A stretch of DNA of 64,000 nucleotides from assembly GCA_944739405.2 (NCBI GenBank), contig OX123186.2:92855034-92919033 (forward strand), given 5' to 3'. Below the pieces are notes generated by a model. The model saw only the letters and a list, made by a program, of their open reading frames with translations, had not been told where the DNA came from and ran no database searches. Made by a program: the position numbers and the translations under genes. Position 1 is the first letter of the stretch. The number at the start of each line of letters is the position of its first letter. This DNA comes from Euclidia mi (Eukaryota; Arthropoda; Insecta; Lepidoptera; Erebidae). This document shows, piece after piece, positions 10,395-21,470 of the stretch.

Positions 10395-12110
10395 CTGTCT
10401 GTTGGGCAGAGTCAGCTGACAAAGCTGAAGACGGAGGATGGCAGAATCGTATCGTCCAAGCCTGAGCTCTTGGAGGAGATCGAAAGGTTCTATGGACAGC
10501 TATACACGACAACGCAACAACCCGCAAGCACTCCAGCGTCAGACCCTAGAGATGGATTGACCCGACACTATACCGAAGATATCCCGGACGTCAGCATGCA
10601 CGAGATTAGTGTGGCTCTCAAACAGCTTAAAAACAACAAGGCGCCGGGTGATGACGGAATTACGAGTGAGCTTCTGAAGGCCGGCGGTGCACCCGCTAGA
10701 GAAGCCCTCCGGAAGCTATTTAATTCCGTCATTCTCGAGGGTAAAACGCCACAGGCGTGGCACAGAGGTGTGGTGGTGCTTTTCTTTAAGAAAGGGGATA
10801 AAACCCTCTTGAAGAACTACAGACCCATCACACTTCTGAGCCACGTCTACAAGCTGTTTTCGAGGGTCATCACGAATCGTCTCGAGAGCAAGCTAGACGA
10901 CTTCCAGCCTCCCGAACAAGCCGGTTTCCGTAAAGGCTATAGTACCATAGACCACATACATACGCTGCGGCAGGTTATACAGAAGTCCGAGGAGTATAAC
11001 CAGCCCCTATGCTTGGCGTTTGTGGACTATGAGAAAGCGTTCGATTCGATCGAAACCTGGGCGGTGCTACAGTCTCTCCAACGGTGCCGGATTGACTACC
11101 GATATATCGAAGTGCTGAAGTGTTTGTATGAAAACGCCACTATGTCAGTCCGCCTCCAGGACCAGAGTTCGAAACCTATTCAACTCCAGCGAGGGGTGAG
11201 ACCGGGGGGATGTCATATCCCCGAAACTGTTTACCACTGCGCTGGAGGATGTTTCCAAGCTTCTGGACTGGAATGGACTCGGCATCAACATCAACGGCGA
11301 GTACATCACTCACCTTCGATTCGCAGACGATATCGTAGTCATGGCTGAGACCATGGAAGACCTAGGCACAATGCTCGATGGCCTCTGTAGAGTCTCCCAA
11401 CAAGTAGGTCTTAAGATGAACATGGACAAGACGAAAATCATGTCGAACGTCCATGTTGTACCTGCTCCTATTCAGGTTGGGAACTCTACGCTCGAAGTTG
11501 TCGACAAGTATATCTACCTGGGACAAGTAGTCCAATTAGGTAGGTCCAATTTCGAGAAGGAGGTCAATCGTCGAATCCAACTCGGTTGGGCAGCGTTCGG
11601 GAAGCTACGACATATCTTCTCGTCCGATATCCCGCAGTGTCTCAAGACGAAAGTCTTTGACCAGTGTGTGTTGCCAGTGATGACTTACGGATCAGAGACG
11701 TGGTCGCTCACTATGGGCCTTATCAGAAGGCTCAAGGTCACTCAGAGGGCGATGGAGAGAGCTATGCTTGGAGTTTCCCTGCGAGATCGAATCAGAAATG
11801 AGGAGATCCGCAGTAGAACCAAAGTCGCCGACATAGCTCTCCGGATAGCCAAGCTGAAGTGGCAGTGGGCAGGGCACATAGCTCGAAGAACCGATGGCCG
11901 TTGGGGCAGAAAGGTTCTGGAGTGGCGGCCACGTACCGGACGACGCAGCAGAGGTAGGCCCCCCGCAAGGTGGACCGACGATCTTGTCAAGATCGCGGGA
12001 GGAGGTTGGATGCGGGCGGCTCAAGACCGGTCTGTGTGGAGAACCTTGGGGGAGGCCTATGTCCAGCAGTGGACGTCGTTTGGCTGATATGATGATGATG
12101 ATGACTCAAA
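10395..12110 (+). mobile_element. 5'-truncated RTE-type LINE, one frameshift
   Basis: Two long frames form one reverse transcriptase. The first (to 11348) has NNKAPGDDGITSELLK, KNYRPITLLSHVYKLFSRVI, EQAGFRKGYSTIDHI and DYEKAFDS. The second (11341-12087) follows the RFADDIVV catalytic motif and has VMTYGSETWSLT and WQWAGHIARR, typical of RTE-like LINE C-termini. A single extra G in the g-run near 11207 shifts the frame just after GVRPG. The endonuclease domain is absent, so the copy is 5'-truncated. The 3' end is a (gat)n tail at about 12087-12107. Otherwise it is well preserved, suggesting a young insertion. Confidence 0.85.
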
Positions 12111-12867
12111 TTCTATGAAGGCAATATGAAACACACGACTAAACTCATTAAATGAGTTTAATCATTACATTTTTATCTTTTTTATTTGATTTTGGCCATA
12201 TGGCATTCGCTCGGGTTTCTACTTTCGGTAACGCTTAGTTGCCATGGCAACTTAAGGAATTCCTTCTTCGTTGACCACGTGCTATATCGAAGGCTTATGT
12301 TAGTTCCATACATTTTAGCACTTAGCGATTAGCGATATCGTTAATCGAATGCCATTTGGCTAAGGGGGCTGATTTGAAAGTAACGGAAACTAACAAGATC
12401 CGTCAAATTTTGTTCTACTGTGTTTACTGTACAACTGTTTTATCAAATAAATAACACATTTTTCTTATTTCTGAAGTTCCTTTATCAGTTTCTTAGCCCA
12501 ACAATAACAAAGTGATCGGTAGCCCGGCAGCTTAGCGGTGGCATATGGATAGATTTTATTAAAGAAATAAAATCTATCCATATGCCACATTTGTTTCGCA
12601 GTATTGTTTATTTAGTATTAAATCCTGATTCATCAACTTATTGCAACCGAAGAGATTTTTACCTCAAGTTGAACTTCAATTTCAAATGTGTTTGTACTCG
12701 GGGTCCACCTACGAAATTAGTCACATTACACAATGCGACTACCGTCACGCCCCAGATGATCGAAAATCTTCCTTTTGATTATCCTCTTTTGGAAAAAGAC
12801 TCCTTTTGTAAAATCCTCCTCTTGTAAAATCTCTACCAATCATTACTAACAATATGTTTTTTTCCAG
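12111..12867. other. AT-rich DNA with a 23-bp perfect hairpin
   Basis: Arms 12538-12560 and 12566-12588 are perfect inverted complements around a 5-base loop. Nothing else was recognised up to the E6 acceptor. Confidence 0.6.
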
Positions 12868-13097
12868 GTGCCGTATTTGATGCCACAAATGATCTACCAA
12901 AATCGATGTTATTCGACGGTTGTAAGTATATGTAGCACAGGAGGAATAAATCTGGCATGACAAGATGGAGATGTCACGAATGCAATAAAGGCTGCAGTGC
13001 ACGTCTCTTCACAGTCGGCGCCGGACCTTATCAAGAAGTTATTAAGAGCTATACCGTCCATACACATGATACTTCGACGATTTTTGAGGAATTTTAG
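12868..13097 (+). pseudogene. mod(mdg4): FLYWCH terminal exon E6 with internal TAG
   Basis: A good acceptor (gtttttttccag, ending at 12867) leads in standard phase into AVFDATNDLPKSMLFDGCKYM, then TAG at 12933-12935, then HRRNKSGMTRWRCHECNKGC, SARLFTV and a long loop to VHTHDTS, ending in TAG at 13095. The FLYWCH layout, with two Cys and an HTH in place of HNH, is complete apart from the stop. As read, the isoform would be truncated before the zinc finger. The exon is either newly dead or depends on readthrough, editing or an assembly error at one base. Confidence 0.72.
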
Positions 13098-13417
13098 ATA
13101 TAATGTCGAGCAATCGGTTCGGTGTATTTAGTTCGGAGTGGGGAGCAGTATTGAAAAGTATCATAATTACATATGTTGATATTGACGTGTGATAAGACAA
13201 TATGATAATCTGTTTACAATGTAAAATTGTACATATACGTCATATACGTAAGAGAAATTATCTACATGATGATGATGATGTTGTAAATTTAAATGTTGTT
13301 TTTTTTATAGATTATCAGCACAGTTAAACCGGCTAACTTTGAATAAGGTTTGAATGTAGGCGTAACATTAAACAGGCCATTGATTGTATTTCAATCAAAA
13401 TATGTAGGTAGAAAAAA

Positions 13418-13628
13418 AGCCAGTTCACACTTAGATGGACCATCTGTTTTTCCTGGTCCGTCTTACGAGACGGGTGTGCTAGTGGTATTAAGTACAATTA
13501 CTATGATACTGTTCACAATTAGATGAAGGAAGAAAAGATACGGATAGTGCGAATACAGATTATATGACAGTTTTCACTTTTACGGACCGAAATACAGCTG
13601 CTCCGACCTAGTGTGAACGGACTCTAAT
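13418..13628. mobile_element. MITE-like element
   Basis: The ends carry imperfect inverted repeats (ccagttcacacttag at left; the complement of ctagtgtgaacggact at right) around a non-coding centre of about 180 bases. Confidence 0.5.
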
Positions 13629-14203
13629 AGATATTAATCAGTATAAATAATACATTACTGGTCATTTAATGTTGCCTCCATTCGCTGTACTAAATTAAAG
13701 CCTGTTAAACCATGTTTAAAGTAATCATCACTTTGTTTATTTTGTTCACAAATGTATGAGTTTATGGTTAAATAATGAAGAGTCTAAATCTATTCTATCC
13801 AGTTGGGTTATAAAAGACTCAAAGACTCAAAGTGTTTGTTTTTTATGTGCTTTGTGTAAAACTTTAATTATGATGAATTATTTGTAAAAAGATTCAGTAA
13901 TACTTAATATAAAATGTCTAAATATAATTAAGTTGTGTTATAGGTACATATGTACTTAAGTAACTTTCCCGTCTTTTGAGCTGTGAATGAACAATTACTG
14001 CCTTTAATGGCAGATAAATGTTTTGTTGAGTTAAACAGAATATATTTCTGTGAATTTATTTATTATTATTTATTTCGTGTGTGTGCTTATTTGAACATGT
14101 AATGGCATCATGGTTTTCTTGATTATATGAGTACATAATAATTATGAATGGTTTTGATAAATGTGGCATTTGGTAAACTTAAAATTGTTTCTTTGTTTTT
14201 CAG

Positions 14204-14232
14204 GTACAAGATACGAGTCTGTAAATGGGTAA
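14204..14232 (+). other. Candidate mini terminal exon
   Basis: A strong acceptor (gtttctttgtttttcag, ending at 14203) is followed in array phase by TRYESVNG and TAA. Only eight residues would be added, with no domain. It could be a domain-less isoform tail, an exon remnant, or chance. Confidence 0.25.
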
Positions 14233-15334
14233 AATTATTTAATATTCAGTTATAAAATGAGCACCTTTTCTGTGGAATTTTACCTTGAACTAATCTATAA
14301 TAATAACTTTTTAAAGAATGTTTTTACATTTTGCCAAAATCTATATATAATATATTTCACGATTATCAGTAAGATTTTATATTGTGAGCCTTCTTTTTAT
14401 ATTTCAAAGAGGTAATCCAGCATGGAGATTAGGCTGTTTTGAGGTCAATTCGATGTAAGAGACAAGTATACAGAATATATTTTTAAACATAATAATTATA
14501 CAATGTTATCAAATACCATACTAGGTAAATGTTCCACAAGGTCTCTGGTAGGTAAGTGATATGATAGTAAAATAGACGATGGTGGAATTGAGTGTGCAAA
14601 ATATAAGGCCCGTTTACTGGTAACTTTCAGAATCAGAAACTTTTAGTTTTTTTTAAACAAGGCTAATAAATAAAATGTGGTCCCCATTTTTAGCTCACTC
14701 CAGCGCCTACACTATACACTCTAAAGCTGGCTGCCCTCGCTACGTGTCCATCCGAAAACCACGCACCGTGGGCAGCCAGCTTAAGATCCCACTGGAATAT
14801 TTCTAAGTTCATATATGTATTCTCAAATTAATTTTTATAGCTCTTTATTAATAAATCAAAACGGAGCCGCAAGGTTGCTTGTGAAAATATGGTCCAAAGT
14901 GGTTTTTTTTGTAACTATTATTTAGGTTTCCCGTCTTGCACTGACGATGTGAGCGATTCGCTCTGGAGCCAGCGGGCCTGAAATACGCCAGGCTGAAATA
15001 GCCTGCCACCTTAAGAGGCCACTATCGAGGTGCTGCATCACAGAGCGCATGCATAAGCGGTGACGCGCCACTCAATATCATGCTGTCCAGCCAACGGATC
15101 GTTTATTATAGAACAACGTTTTTCATTACTAAGTCCGCAATCTGACATGAAAACGCAAGTCTCCAGTTCGTTCTAATGTGACCATTATATCCGAGCGCTG
15201 GTTTTGACCAAAACTTGGCATAGTGGCTTTTCAATACACTACTCATCATGACTTTAGTAGTTCCTAACAAACAGTCCAGCGATAAAACTAAAAAATAGAT
15301 AAAAACACAAAATTTAATTAAGCATTTCTTTCAG

Positions 15335-15531
15335 AAACTGAAACAATCGTTGTGGTCAATTATCATGCCCTCGAGATGGGCCCGAAACGGAGAAACTGTG
15401 CAGGATGCTACGAGAGACTGCGGAGAAGTCTGCAGAGCACTGAAGTAAAAAATAAAGTAAAAAAGATTAAAACATTTTGCACAAAATGCAACCTAAGCCT
15501 TTGTCGGGTTTGTTTTCACGAAAAGCACTAA
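15335..15531 (+). CDS. piggyBac-type Cys-rich zinc finger terminal exon
   Basis: The acceptor aagcatttctttcag ends at 15334, and the exon enters in the same phase as the FLYWCH exons. It encodes 64 residues: ETIVVVNYHALEMGPKRR (approximately 2-20), NCAGCYERLRR, a Lys-rich linker, and FCTKCNLSLCRVCFHEKH before TAA. The series C-x2-C ... C-x2-C-x4-C-x2-C-x2-H resembles the Cys-rich domain at the C-terminus of piggyBac-family transposases. No transposase catalytic part is nearby. It therefore looks like an alternative last exon supplying a different zinc finger to the same gene. Exon use is inferred from acceptor, phase and intact frame. Confidence 0.6.
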
Positions 15532-15647
15532 ATTATAATAATACACAATTTCCTTTATGTTATTTTTGTTTCATTCCCGATAAATATAAATTTTTTCAGT
15601 TCATCCACGACGAAACGAATCCAAAGAAATTAGGTTCAAGGTCATTC

Positions 15648-15730
15648 CAAAGACCCTTTCACACTAATAGTAGCGTACAGTACATTGATCGGATGACTAC
15701 GCTTAACAAAAGCTAATGTGAAGGAGTCCT
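15648..15730. mobile_element. Short MITE-like element
   Basis: The ends ccctttcacactaat and attagcttttgt...ctaatgtgaaggagtcct form imperfect terminal inverted repeats around about 50 bases, similar to the MITE at 13418. Confidence 0.35.
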
Positions 15731-15845
15731 AATCCTAACAGTACTTGGCGAATAACTCGTTGAAGGCCCGTTTCGATGACCAGAGTGTTTATAATTTATA
15801 TAACGAAGTTAAAAAAAATGTTTACATGCTGCTTAATTTTCACAG

Positions 15846-16079
15846 GTAACCTTGGGGCCTCATAGTAATTTCTGTGTAAAAAAAAAACGGAAACAAAATT
15901 TTACCAAAAAAGACAACGATGTAGAAATCTTGGAGTATCCGTCATTTCGTACTAATAGATACATTTATTGTGTAAGATGTACAATATCCTTAAATTACCT
16001 AGATACACATAACCCAAATACAAATATTCTTTTAAGCGAATATCAGTTCACAAAAGATCAGGTATTGTCCAAAAGTTAA
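15846..16079 (+). pseudogene. Candidate decayed piggyBac-type exon
   Basis: The acceptor gcttaattttcacag ends at 15845. The only long frame is in phase 0, whereas array phase meets a stop after five residues. The phase-0 frame includes NFCVKKKRKQNFTKK and TNRYIYCVRCTISLNYLDTH, which is reminiscent of a Cys-rich finger with several Cys lost. One indel near the acceptor would explain the phase difference. It is probably a decaying relative of 15335-15531. Confidence 0.35.
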
Positions 16080-16227
16080 TTTTTTAACACGGACCTCGGG
16101 CTCCGAGGCCTTGGCGCGCAACTGGGATGGTGCCAGCATGATGATATACTTTGAGGCAATATTCACAAAGTATTATACAATCCCCATCAAAAATGTATAC
16201 TGTTTGTATGTTTAACTTTATTTTAAG

Positions 16228-16463
16228 GTTCTTACTACACTACGTCCAACCGCGGGTCGAGGGTGCTCTACGTTGAAGGGTACAAATTCTACAAGCAAAG
16301 TGAATACAGTAACAATACAACACGTTGGTTCTGCAGCAATCGCAATTTATATAAATATAAAGGACGAATCTTCACTAAAACAGGAGGAGGTGTTACTGGA
16401 CACACTGGTAACTGGATGTACTGTACGTCGATAATTTGCTACAAACACGCGACGAAAACGTAA
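16228..16463 (+). pseudogene. mod(mdg4): Degenerate FLYWCH terminal exon E7
   Basis: The acceptor ctttattttaag ends at 16227, in array phase. The first half is typical: SYYTTSNRGSRVLYVEGYKF, then TTRWFCSNRN. After this the second zinc Cys is Tyr (YKYKGRIFT), and the HNH is not recognisable. The reading continues into foreign sequence (HTGNWMYCTS) and stops at 16463, beside a GC-rich 22-bp tandem repeat. It appears to be a FLYWCH exon whose 3' half was overwritten by an insertion. Confidence 0.7.
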
Positions 16464-16480
16464 CGTATTCGCCACGCGTC

Positions 16481-16546
16481 CGCGGCGTCTTCGCTGCGCA
16501 GCCGCGGCGTCTTCGCTGCGCAGCCGCGGCGTGTTCGCGACGCATT
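16481..16546 (+). repeat. GC-rich 22-bp tandem repeat, three units
   Basis: Two identical units beginning cgcggcgtcttcgctgcg (16481 and 16503) are followed by a diverged third at 16525. They sit in a strongly CpG-rich stretch unlike the surrounding AT-rich DNA. Confidence 0.8.
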
Positions 16547-16898
16547 CGCTGCGCGTCCGCTCCGCCCCGCAACCGCTCCCAAACCGCTGATAAGGCCCTA
16601 AAAGCAATGGACCTAGAATATGATTTATTACTAAAGTAAAAGATACTATTTCGTTATGATGTTTCATGTTATGGGATATAACAGCTGTCCCAAGAAATAA
16701 TAGAGAAATATAACGTGCATCCATGATTATGACCATCGAACTTAGGGATCTATTCCTACCCGCATTTCCACTACTACATAATCTGTTTATATTATCAAGC
16801 ATGCTATAAATATTGTGGAAAGACTTGAATGATTACGCTTTGACTATGCTTTTCTAGTACTATAGTATTACTTTTTCTAACCATCAGGTCTGTTTCAG

Positions 16899-17185
16899 TG
16901 GCAATGTTCGTGACTACAGCCTGAGGAGCTCATATGATCGTATATGGCGGTTTCAAGTTCCTACGACATCGCACTACTGGGCACAAGATCCGTTGGTATT
17001 GCAGTGCTCACGGCAATAGAGGCTGTAGAGCATTTATTTACACCATCAATGGATTCAATGAAATAGTGCGCCTCTTCGACACTCATAACCATCCTCGTCC
17101 ACGTATCAATCATAATTATAACTTTGTAGCCCATTTATATATTAATCCGAATTCTGAACAGAATGGTGATGTACCTAAACTATGA
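16899..17185 (+). pseudogene. mod(mdg4): FLYWCH terminal exon E8 with internal TGA
   Basis: The acceptor caggtctgtttcag ends at 16898. Array phase reads AMFVTTA, then TGA at 16922-16924, then GAHMIVYGGFKFLRHRTTGH, IRWYCSAHGNRGCRAFIYT, THNHPRPR and a tail of about 30 residues to TGA at 17183. The TGA stands where most family members have Arg before Gly-Ala, consistent with a CGA-to-TGA change. Everything downstream is a well-conserved FLYWCH finger, so loss is recent or the stop is bypassed. An acceptor-like AG directly before GGA (16924-16925) lacks a pyrimidine tract. Confidence 0.72.
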
Positions 17186-17578
17186 AATAGATGCATACTT
17201 TGTGAGTCTTATGAAATATTCTGTTTCGCCGACTTCAAAAACAGAAGGATGTTTCTAATTCATCAAATTCATCATTTCATTTTTCATGTATTTTATCAAA
17301 GATGCCTGGGTGTATTTGGAAAACATACTTTCTTACATCGGGCAATATCAGCATACTTATCAGGTGGTCATCAGACCAAGATCTCATGATAGTACTCTGG
17401 TGATTCTGAGATAACTATTAAGTATGTTATAGGCATTATTGACCAGTGTACATTGCTTAATAGTTTTATTTCAAGGAGAAGTCGGTTAGTGTAGTTTTAC
17501 AGCATAATGTTTCTATTGTTAATGCACATATTTTGTAGCAGTAGGGTTAGTATTCCATATTCGCGTAAATGATAAATA
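17186..17578. other. AT-rich intron-like DNA
   Basis: Nothing was recognised. The last 8 bases begin a 12-base string (gataaatagtca) that recurs at 17989-18000, beyond the palindrome. Confidence 0.45.
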
Positions 17579-17949
17579 GTCACCTAATGGAAGGAAAGAG
17601 GAACCCACCACGCACCCTCGAATTGACCACCCCAACTATTGCAATAGAAAAAGGTTGACAATATCGAACTCCTCTAAAAGGATAAGGGATATAGGAATGG
17701 TATGGGTTCCAGGAAGATACCTGACTTGCAGTATCCCGCTGTATGCGCCGACTATTCTTCTGATTCAGAAGAATAGTCGGCGCATACAGCGGGATACTGC
17801 AAGTCAGGTATCTTCCTGGAACCCATACCATTCCTATATCCCTTATCCTTTTAGAGGAGTTCGATATTGTCAACCTTTTTCTATTGCAATAGTTGGGGTG
17901 GTCAATTCGAGGGTGCGTGGTGGGTTCCTCTTTCTTTCCATTAGGTTAC
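17579..17949. repeat. Near-perfect 371-bp palindrome
   Basis: Two arms of about 185 bases (17579-17763 and 17765-17949) are inverted complements around a single central base at 17764. I see only about one or two mismatches, such as gaaggaaag against gaaagaaag at the outer end. The two reading frames found in the arms (one on each strand) encode virtually the same peptide because of this symmetry and should not be called genes. Confidence 0.9.
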
Positions 17950-19045
17950 AATGGAGTTCCGCCAAGTAACGCCTGATTCTATCAACTAGATAAATAGTCA
18001 TTTGAGGGGAGCATTATAGTGCATCTCATCTATAACATGATCTCTCAATTTGCCTTTGCGGTCTTGCCTTTCACGACTTAATTTAATATGCGGATAAGAA
18101 CTAACTTATAAGTGACGGATTATTATCTTTTCATTCATTATAAGGTCATTGTTAACGTAATCGACAAAACTTGTAAAAGTAAAAGTATATTTTATTTTAC
18201 TCAGCACAAGATATTTTTCGAAGCAAATGCTAAATATAAAAACAAACCAGGTGTATAAAATCGTAGTCTTCCTACTGAATTTGGTCTTGAACTGGAAGTG
18301 ACATTTCACTTATCTAATTGTTTCTATTTGCGTAAGCGCAAAACACTGTGTTTTGCCAAGTGAAATCTCTTCTCACTCTATATCTTAGGATTACAATTAA
18401 GGTGTTTTTATATGTTCAAATAATTATTAAGTATATTTAGTATCTGCAATTAGATTTAATAATATTTTGTGATAGCAATTTAGACTATTAAATACTAATT
18501 TTACTAGTCAAAACTTTGACTTATGTAATAAGTATGATTGTAAATATATAGTCGTGAAACATTTGTCTTCTTCTTAACCTATTCATGGCCAAAATCACTT
18601 AAGTACTCCCTTTTAATTCCTAAAGTTACTTAAGAAATTAAAAAGGTAACCTTTAGATTACCTTTAGATTTCCGTCTTAAGAAACTTATTCATTTCTTAA
18701 GACGGAAATCTAATATGATTCGGAGGCCAAAATATCAAGCTAATAACTTTAAAGTGAGCGTAGTTTTATATTAATGTGTAGCTTTGTTAGGTACCTATTA
18801 AATTTGTGATTTTGTGTTTTTTAATTTTAAATAAACATATTTGGTTTTATGCCAGCTTTGGTCAGCAACTCAGCACCTTTTCTATAATTATGAGACTTAA
18901 CTTTTGGTAAACAAGTAGCTGTTCTTTTTTGTTCTATTCATCCATTCATGTTTTATCGAATCACTTGATTTCAATAACAACCTCTTCAATTTATCAATTT
19001 TTGCGTTTTTATTATTAACATTTATCCAAATGGCGTGTTTTCCAG
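17950..19045. other. AT-rich intron-like DNA with a 21-bp hairpin
   Basis: Besides the hairpin at 18664-18713 nothing was recognised. The end of the stretch is the E9 polypyrimidine tract. Confidence 0.45.
18664..18713. repeat. Perfect 21-bp hairpin
   Basis: Arms 18664-18684 and 18693-18713 (starting ttagatttccgtcttaag) are exact inverted complements around an 8-base loop. Confidence 0.85.
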
Positions 19046-19236
19046 GACCTTTATTCATGGATACTCCTAGAGGAGCCCGCGTGATATTGGCCGATGGTTA
19101 CAAGTTCTTCCGTCACCGAACGACGGGCTTAAAGACCCGATGGTCATGCGCCACCTTCGGGTCTCGAGGATGCAAGGCTGTGATCTACACCATTGAGAAT
19201 GAAATCATCAAAATTGATAATAACCACAATCACTGA
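19046..19236 (+). CDS. mod(mdg4): FLYWCH terminal exon E9
   Basis: The acceptor cgtgttttccag ends at 19045, in array phase. It encodes 62 residues: PLFMDTPRGARVILADGYKF, then FRHRTTGLKTRWSCATFGSR, GCKAVIYTIENEI and NNHNH followed directly by TGA. All four zinc ligands are present. Length and HNH-stop ending match E2, and the central part resembles E8 (RHRTTG..IRW), suggesting a common ancestor by duplication. The exon is intact. Confidence 0.87.
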
Positions 19237-19291
19237 AGAAGTAATTGGATAAGCAGATGAACGTGTCTAACGACTGGTGTTAATATTTGAT

Positions 19292-19387
19292 CTATCCGTG
19301 AATTTGGCTGGTACAGATACATATTTGACTTATTCTGTATAGAGGTTATGACAAATATGTGTCTGTAGTAGCCAAATCCATGGATAG
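19292..19387. ncRNA. Imperfect 36-bp hairpin, miRNA-precursor-like
   Basis: Arms 19292-19327 and 19352-19387 pair with only a few mismatches, several of which become G:U wobbles in RNA, around a 24-base loop. Size and imperfect pairing resemble a miRNA precursor, but a decayed foldback element is equally possible. Confidence 0.3.
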
Positions 19388-19862
19388 GTCGGGTAAGGGA
19401 ACCGGCCGTAAGTAGCACCAATAGCTGATCCATTGTGATAATGGGTACTAGGTATTCTAGGTATTACACACATGTGCAGATTGAATATGTTAAATTTTAT
19501 TTTACTATTGGTGGTATAACTGGTTTATTGTATATTCTAATTTAGACTTTTTAATTTGTTAATTTATTAAATTGTTCTATACTTAATGTTCGCTAATAAA
19601 TACATTTTTATAGTAATATGAATAAAAATACATTGAAAATAATAAATATTTTATTGTTTTAAGATATTCGCCCAACGTCCTTTGTTTTTCTAAAATTTAC
19701 TATATATTAACTTATTTGTTTTTATAGATAACTGTCCTTAAGAGAAAAAAACTCAGGAAATCACCTAATTGTTCTGGCCATTTCACGAATTTTCCATAGC
19801 TCTTGTCTAAAACCATGAGTTCTTAAGATTTTTTATACTAAACTTCGTATTTTCTTTTACAG
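19388..19862. other. AT-rich intron-like DNA
   Basis: Nothing was recognised besides AATAAA-type strings that could end E9 transcripts and the E10 polypyrimidine tract. Confidence 0.4.
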
Positions 19863-20083
19863 AGAAACCATACTTTTATTCTTGCTCCAAAAGAGGGGCA
19901 ACTATGCTTGTAGTATCTGGTTTTAAGTTTATGCGCCACCGTAAAAGAGGAGGTCTAACCAGATGGTTTTGTGGAACTCACAGAAAAAAAGGATGCACCG
20001 TTTCCATATATACTTACGACAAAGAAATCGCCAGGCTGAAAAATGAACATTGCCATGAACCACCTGAGCCAAAGAGGATGTAA
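19863..20083 (+). CDS. mod(mdg4): FLYWCH terminal exon E10
   Basis: The acceptor cgtattttcttttacag ends at 19862, in array phase. It encodes 72 residues: KPYFYSCSKRGATMLVVSGF, RHRKRGGLTRWFCGTHRKKG, CTVSIYTYDKEIARLKNEH and CHEPPEPKRM before TAA. The final zinc pair is HCH rather than HNH. GTHRKKGC and the HxHEP tail are shared with E11 and E12, marking a subfamily. It is easy to miss because its first in-frame ATG is internal and leaves only about 59 codons. Confidence 0.85.
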
Positions 20084-21301
20084 TTTTTTATACATAAGAA
20101 AAATAAAAAGTAATTCAGAAATATAAAGAAGTACACATATATGTAGATCAGGCTAACCATAATAATACTTGTTTTGTGAGATTTTCAGATCAAAATATAA
20201 ATTATTTTTAGAAAGAAAATATATCTATCATTAACAAGCTCATATTAGTTTAGTTGCAGTGACGAGACACAATAAAAGTGCAATTTTAATGCAGCACAAG
20301 TTGAGCAATGACGAAAATATTGCAAATGATGTTATAGAACAGCATGGAGACTTGGATATGTTACTAAAATGGTGTGCAGCAAATGTTATGGAACTAAGCC
20401 ATAAAAATGCCATTACGGTGGATTAAAAAAATATATAAGTACCCACTCATGACATCGTATCTCGTATCACATCCATAGGAACAGCCTGTGTGCGGTATAA
20501 ACAGCGAATGGAGGAATTATGGGATATGGCCATATACGGCTAGCTCACAACCAGAAGCGGCGGGCGGCAGAAGGACATTTCGATGTCCATGTCCAAGGTG
20601 TGCTTTACTCCGCAGCGGCCAATGTCGCGTCATAATAAAGGCGACATTAACATTGAAATCGCTGCCGAACGGGCCAAAATTGCGCATGATATGTTGTTGT
20701 CAAAGTCATTAGCGGCCAATAACTCTATCCACACATACTAGAGTAAAATCCCAAGGCCGCCAGACCTTTCTTATTTTCTCAGAAACGAAATATATATAAT
20801 AATGTAGTGTTAGTATGTGTCATGAGTGTACACATACGTGTTAGCTTGGATCGTGGGCCAATGTTTAGTTATGAGGTGCTAAAGGTCCTCGGGAACAATT
20901 TCCATACATTTTCTAAATGCTCCCTGAGATCTTAGACTAAACAGAAAAGATTTCTCCTGAATAGATTTTCACTGAGATAGTGATCGATAGACATGGTGAT
21001 TGTTTTTCTTTTTCCGATTTATGTTGTTATATTAATATTTTTGCTTCTTTTTATTTAATATTTAATTATTTTCTTATTTGACATTTATTACTCTGACCAT
21101 TATTTTAATACATTAAATTATTGATTGTAATACATATCTATAAAATATTTTAGTATATATTGTATAAATGAATTTGCTTTTAAAATTATATTTTTTATTT
21201 TATTATAATTATTATCTTTTTCTACTTTTAGAAAGACATTTTTTTATAGTAATATATTTTTAATTTAAAGTTTTTTTATTTGAATAATCTCCACAATAAC
21301 A
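20084..21301. other. AT-rich DNA with possible RT scrap
   Basis: Around 20330-20430 a short stretch reading DLDMLLKWCAANVMEL resembles a reverse-transcriptase fragment. The Cys-rich frame at 20488-20712 has no recognisable domain. Otherwise nothing was recognised. Confidence 0.35.
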
Positions 21302-21470
21302 TCCTACTAATATTATAAATGTGAAAGTTTGTGAAGATGTATGTATAGATGGATGGATGTTTGTTACCCTTTCACGCAAAAACTACTGAACGGATTTGGT
21401 TGAAACTTTACAGTAATATAGTTTATACATCAGAACAGGCTACAATTTATAAAGATTTTGTATAATGCAT
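21302..21470 (+). mobile_element. Helitron-like element, 5' part
   Basis: It begins TCctactaatattataaatg after an A and continues with cacgcaaaaactactgaacg, the standard opening of lepidopteran Helitron-like repeats. It is cut off where the LINE tail begins, so the 3' end is missing. Confidence 0.6.

Larger units (their letters stand above)
13098..15334. other. AT-rich intron-like DNA with a MITE and a hairpin
   Basis: It holds a MITE-like element at 13418-13628, a possible mini-exon at 14204 and a 13-bp GC-rich stem (14724-14736 with 14770-14782). The rest shows nothing recognisable. Confidence 0.5.

Noticed and set aside
17580..17969. Two similar open frames on opposite strands (17580-17873 minus, 17655-17969 plus)
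   Set aside because: They are the two arms of the palindrome read in opposite directions; there is no domain or start context, so not genes.
20488..20712. Cys-rich frame (RCPCPRC...) as another zinc-finger exon
   Set aside because: The acceptor is poor, the phase does not fit, and Cys spacing matches neither FLYWCH nor piggyBac-type fingers.
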